Source: DASYLJ01 sp036009625
Lineage (GTDB): Bacteria > Desulfobacterota > Binatia > DP-6
Reading direction: 5' to 3'
Length of the DNA: 64,000 bases
Assembly: GCA_036009625.1 (NCBI GenBank)
Contig: DASYLJ010000208.1
Coordinates: 1 to 64,000 of the forward strand
The notes under the pieces were generated by a model. The model ran no database searches and had not been told where the DNA came from. It was given only the letters and a program-made list of their open reading frames with translations. Position numbers and translations under genes: made by a program. Of this stretch, positions 60,400-64,000 are shown piece after piece; the first letter of the stretch is position 1, and every line of letters begins with the position of its first letter.

Positions 60400-61192
60400 C
60401 GCGTCGGTTCGGCCGCCCGCGCTCGACATCCAGAACGTGTCGGTGCGCTACACGGTGCCGCACCAGCGGATACCCACCCTGAAGGAGTTCGCCATCCGCT
60501 GGCTGCGCCGGCAGCTCGAGTGGCGCGAGTTCTGCGCGCTCACCGACGTGAGCCTGCGCGTGGCGCACGGCGAGGCGGTGGCGATCATCGGGCGCAATGG
60601 CGCTGGGAAGACCACGCTGCTCAAGGTGATCGCGCGCGTGCTGCGACCGGGGACGGGCAGCGTGACGACGCACGGCCGTCTGGTGCCGCTGCTCGAGCTC
60701 GGCGCCGGCTTCGATCCCGAGCTGTCCGGCCGTGAGAACGTGTTCCTCAACGGCGCGCTGCTCGGGCAGTCGCACAAGTACATGGCGAAGCGCTTCGACG
60801 ACATCGTCGAGTTCGCGGAGCTCGGCGAGTTCATCGACGCCCCGCTCCGCACCTACTCGACGGGCATGGTGGCACGGCTCGGATTCGCCATCGCCACGGA
60901 CGTCGAGCCCGAGATCCTCCTGCTCGACGAAGTGCTGTCCGTCGGTGACGTCGGGTTCCAGCAGAAGTGCGTGGAGCGCATGGACCGCTTTCGGCGGCAG
61001 GGTGTCACGTTCATCCTGGTGTCGCATTCGCTCGCCATGGTGCGCGAGCTGTGTCAGCGCTCGGTCTGGATCGAGGGCGGGCGCGTGGTCGCGGACGGCC
61101 CCTCGGCGGAGATCACCGCGGCGTTCGAAGCGCACGTGAGCGGCGAGGCGTCGTCGCACGACCCCGTAGCGGGAGCGCGAGTGCCCGCATGA
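60383..61192 (+). CDS. ABC polysaccharide exporter, ATPase (Wzt-like)
   Basis: The 269-residue nucleotide-binding protein contains Walker A GRNGAGKTT, Q-loop region RLVPLLELGAGFDPELSGRENV (a Wzt/TagH signature), the ABC signature variant YSTGMVARLGF, Walker B ILLLDEVLSVGD and a His switch VSHSLAMV. It has only a short C-terminal extension, not the large glycan-binding domain of O9a-type Wzt. It starts at TTG 60383, 17 bases inside the permease. This pair makes a complete exporter of the terminator-independent type. Confidence 0.92.
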   Translation: MPISSDASVRPPALDIQNVSVRYTVPHQRIPTLKEFAIRWLRRQLEWREFCALTDVSLRVAHGEAVAIIGRNGAGKTTLLKVIARVLRPGTGSVTTHGRLVPLLELGAGFDPELSGRENVFLNGALLGQSHKYMAKRFDDIVEFAELGEFIDAPLRTYSTGMVARLGFAIATDVEPEILLLDEVLSVGDVGFQQKCVERMDRFRRQGVTFILVSHSLAMVRELCQRSVWIEGGRVVADGPSAEITAAFEAHVSGEASSHDPVAGARVPA

Positions 61193-62463
61193 CGGCGCGG
61201 CCGTGGGCACGCGCACGTCGTGCCTGGGACACGCTGCGCGGCCGCCGGCCGGCCGCGCCGAGCGACGTCGCGCACGACGTGACGTCGCGGGATCCGGCGC
61301 GCTTCGAGCGCCTGCTCGACACGGTGCGTGCGCGGGGCGTGTCCTGGCTCAGCGAGGAGTCACCGGTCGCGCACGAGATCGTCGGCGACGCAGCGGCCTG
61401 GAGCACCTGGGCGGTTGCAAACGACGCGCGCCTGTCCGCCGACGGTCGGCTGGTCGCGACGGGACGGCGTCCGTCGCTGGTGGCGCGTTCGCCACGGATC
61501 GACGCCGGGTGGCGATATCTCGTCGTACGCGGCCTCGCCGCTGACACCGGCGGCGTGCCGGCGCATGCGTCGTTCCACGTTGCGGACGGCACCATGGGGC
61601 GCAGCCTCCGCTGGCCGCTGTTGGTGGATGCCGCGCCGCACACGTACGTGATCGATCTCGCCGGCAGCGGGTGGCCGGCGACCGCGGCGATCACGGCCGT
61701 GCGCTTCGAGCCGATCGATTGCACAGGCACGGTGACGCTCGGCACGCTCGCGCTGGTGGCCGACCTCGCACAGCTGGAGGAGGGGGATGCCCGCTGGCCA
61801 CTGGCACGTCGGTACGTCGGCGGTGTGGGCATCGAGTGCGGCGCGCTGCAGCACCCGCTGCGCGTGCCCGAGCGGGCCCGCGTCCTCTACGTCGATCGGC
61901 TCACGGCGGCGCAGGCACGCGAGCACTATCCCGAGCTCGGTGAAGCACCGCTCACGAGCCCGCACATCGTGGGCGACATCCAGCGGCTGCCGATCGGCGA
62001 TGCGCGCGCCGACTTCTACATCGGCAACCACCTCCTGGAGCACGCCGAGGACGCCATCGCCGGGCTGCTCGAGATGCTGCGTGTCGTGCGCCCCGGAGGG
62101 GTGGTGTACGTCTCGGTGCCCGACGTCGGCAATCCGCTCGATCGCCATCGGCCGGTCACACCGCTCGCCCATCATCTCCAAGACCACGATGGCGGGCTCG
62201 AGCGGCGCGCGGAGCATCTCGCCCACTATCGCGAGTACGTCGACAGTGCGCATGCCCACATGGATGCCGGCGCCCGCGACGCGCTGATCGCCCGCTTCGT
62301 GGCGCAGGCGTACAGCATCCATTTCCACACCTTCGACGAGGAGGCCTTCCGCGCGTTGCTGGCGCACGCCTGCCGTCGGGTGAAGGCGCGCGTGGTCGAG
62401 TTCGTGCGTAATCCGGGCCCCGATTTCGATGAGTACGTGGCAGTGGTGCGTCGGACCGGTTGA
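61189..62463 (+). CDS. Methyltransferase with extra N-terminal domain
   Basis: The 424-residue protein starts at ATG 61189 (ATGA overlap with the ATPase). The first 210 residues are a separate, beta-rich domain (AWSTWAVANDARLSADGRLV, WRYLVVRGLAADTGGVPAHA) that I do not recognise. A class I methyltransferase-like C-terminal half follows: RVLYVDRL, PHIVGDIQRLPIGDARADF, NHLLEHAEDAIAGLLEMLR and VVRPGGVVYVSVPD. The normal SAM glycine-rich loop is not obvious, so activity is uncertain. It probably modifies or caps the exported glycan, given its coupling to the exporter. Confidence 0.72.
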   Translation: MTARPWARARRAWDTLRGRRPAAPSDVAHDVTSRDPARFERLLDTVRARGVSWLSEESPVAHEIVGDAAAWSTWAVANDARLSADGRLVATGRRPSLVARSPRIDAGWRYLVVRGLAADTGGVPAHASFHVADGTMGRSLRWPLLVDAAPHTYVIDLAGSGWPATAAITAVRFEPIDCTGTVTLGTLALVADLAQLEEGDARWPLARRYVGGVGIECGALQHPLRVPERARVLYVDRLTAAQAREHYPELGEAPLTSPHIVGDIQRLPIGDARADFYIGNHLLEHAEDAIAGLLEMLRVVRPGGVVYVSVPDVGNPLDRHRPVTPLAHHLQDHDGGLERRAEHLAHYREYVDSAHAHMDAGARDALIARFVAQAYSIHFHTFDEEAFRALLAHACRRVKARVVEFVRNPGPDFDEYVAVVRRTG

Positions 62464-62510
62464 GCGCGCGGCCTTGCGCCACCGGCGATTTTTCGATTTG
62501 ACCACCGGTC

Positions 62511-63905
<1,395 letters not shown>

Positions 63906-63918
63906 TCCGAAAAGTGGA

Positions 63919-63950
63919 CGCCCGGCGTGGCTTGCACCGCCGGGCGTTTT
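63919..63950 (+). terminator. Intrinsic terminator after icd
   Basis: CGCCCGGCG at 63919 pairs perfectly with CGCCGGGCG at 63938, over a 10-base loop, followed by TTTTC. It begins 13 bases after the icd stop. The remaining bases to 64000 hold nothing recognisable. Confidence 0.85.
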
Positions 63951-64000
63951 CTTGTTTGTGAAGCCTCTTCACGCCCGGCCGGAGCGGGCCTCTGGCTCCT

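Overview
The window is very GC-rich bacterial chromosome from a Gram-negative organism: it encodes a TonB-dependent receptor, several lipoproteins, and an ABC exporter of the O-antigen or cell-surface polysaccharide type. It makes menaquinone by the classical chorismate route. Gene content and divergence suggest an uncultured soil or sediment lineage near Desulfobacterota, Myxococcota or Binatota. That placement is inference only; no marker gene here settles it.

Layout. (1) 1-388: the 3' end of a tyrosine recombinase abuts and reads through a tRNA-Leu(CAG) gene, which marks the edge of an integrated element lying to the left of the window. (2) 414-3861: a membrane metallophosphoesterase, a secreted PI-PLC-like protein, a DUF423 membrane protein and a small unknown gene. 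(3) 3908-13236, minus strand: a complete menaquinone operon led by a MerR-type regulator, in the order merR-menG-menF-menD-menH-menB-menA-menC-menE, almost every junction being a short overlap. A perfect inverted repeat lies just upstream of merR. (4) 13325-18158: an alpha/beta hydrolase and a very large secreted PHP-domain (CehA/McbA-like) metallohydrolase. (5) 18222-24645: a promoter and a leader with a terminator-like hairpin, then a sulfonate/nitrate-type ABC transporter, a lipoprotein PQQ-type sugar dehydrogenase with a c-type heme site, and a TonB-dependent receptor. (6) 24690-35995: housekeeping genes (valS, nadC, birA, coaX, an EF-G-like GTPase and a conserved unknown), interrupted between nadC and birA by two tandem ELWxxDGT-repeat secreted proteins.

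(7) 36006-47833: a PhyH-type dioxygenase, then a convergent eight-gene minus-strand operon of four glycosyltransferases followed by four alkaline-phosphatase-superfamily (sulfatase-like) proteins, all joined by 1- or 4-nt overlaps. All four sulfatase-like proteins have Thr where true sulfatases carry the Cys or Ser that becomes formylglycine, so they are more likely phospho-transferases or phosphohydrolases acting on a surface glycan. This is the most unusual system in the window. (8) 48025-56585: a secreted beta-propeller lipoprotein, a small secreted protein, a methyltransferase, a remnant of a polytopic membrane protein, a beta-helix/fibronectin/LamG-like secreted protein and a large membrane protein. 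(9) 56492-62463: surface polysaccharide genes, comprising two nucleotide-sugar epimerases, a dolichol-phosphate-mannose-synthase-like glycosyltransferase, a Wzm/Wzt-like ABC exporter and a methyltransferase. (10) 62511-63950: icd with an intrinsic terminator.

Together the right half is a cell-surface glycan and secreted-protein region. The left half combines respiration (menaquinone), cofactor supply and nutrient uptake. No CRISPR array, rRNA gene or intact insertion sequence was seen. There is no stretch longer than 300 bases without a gene, provided the 50555-51136 remnant is counted.
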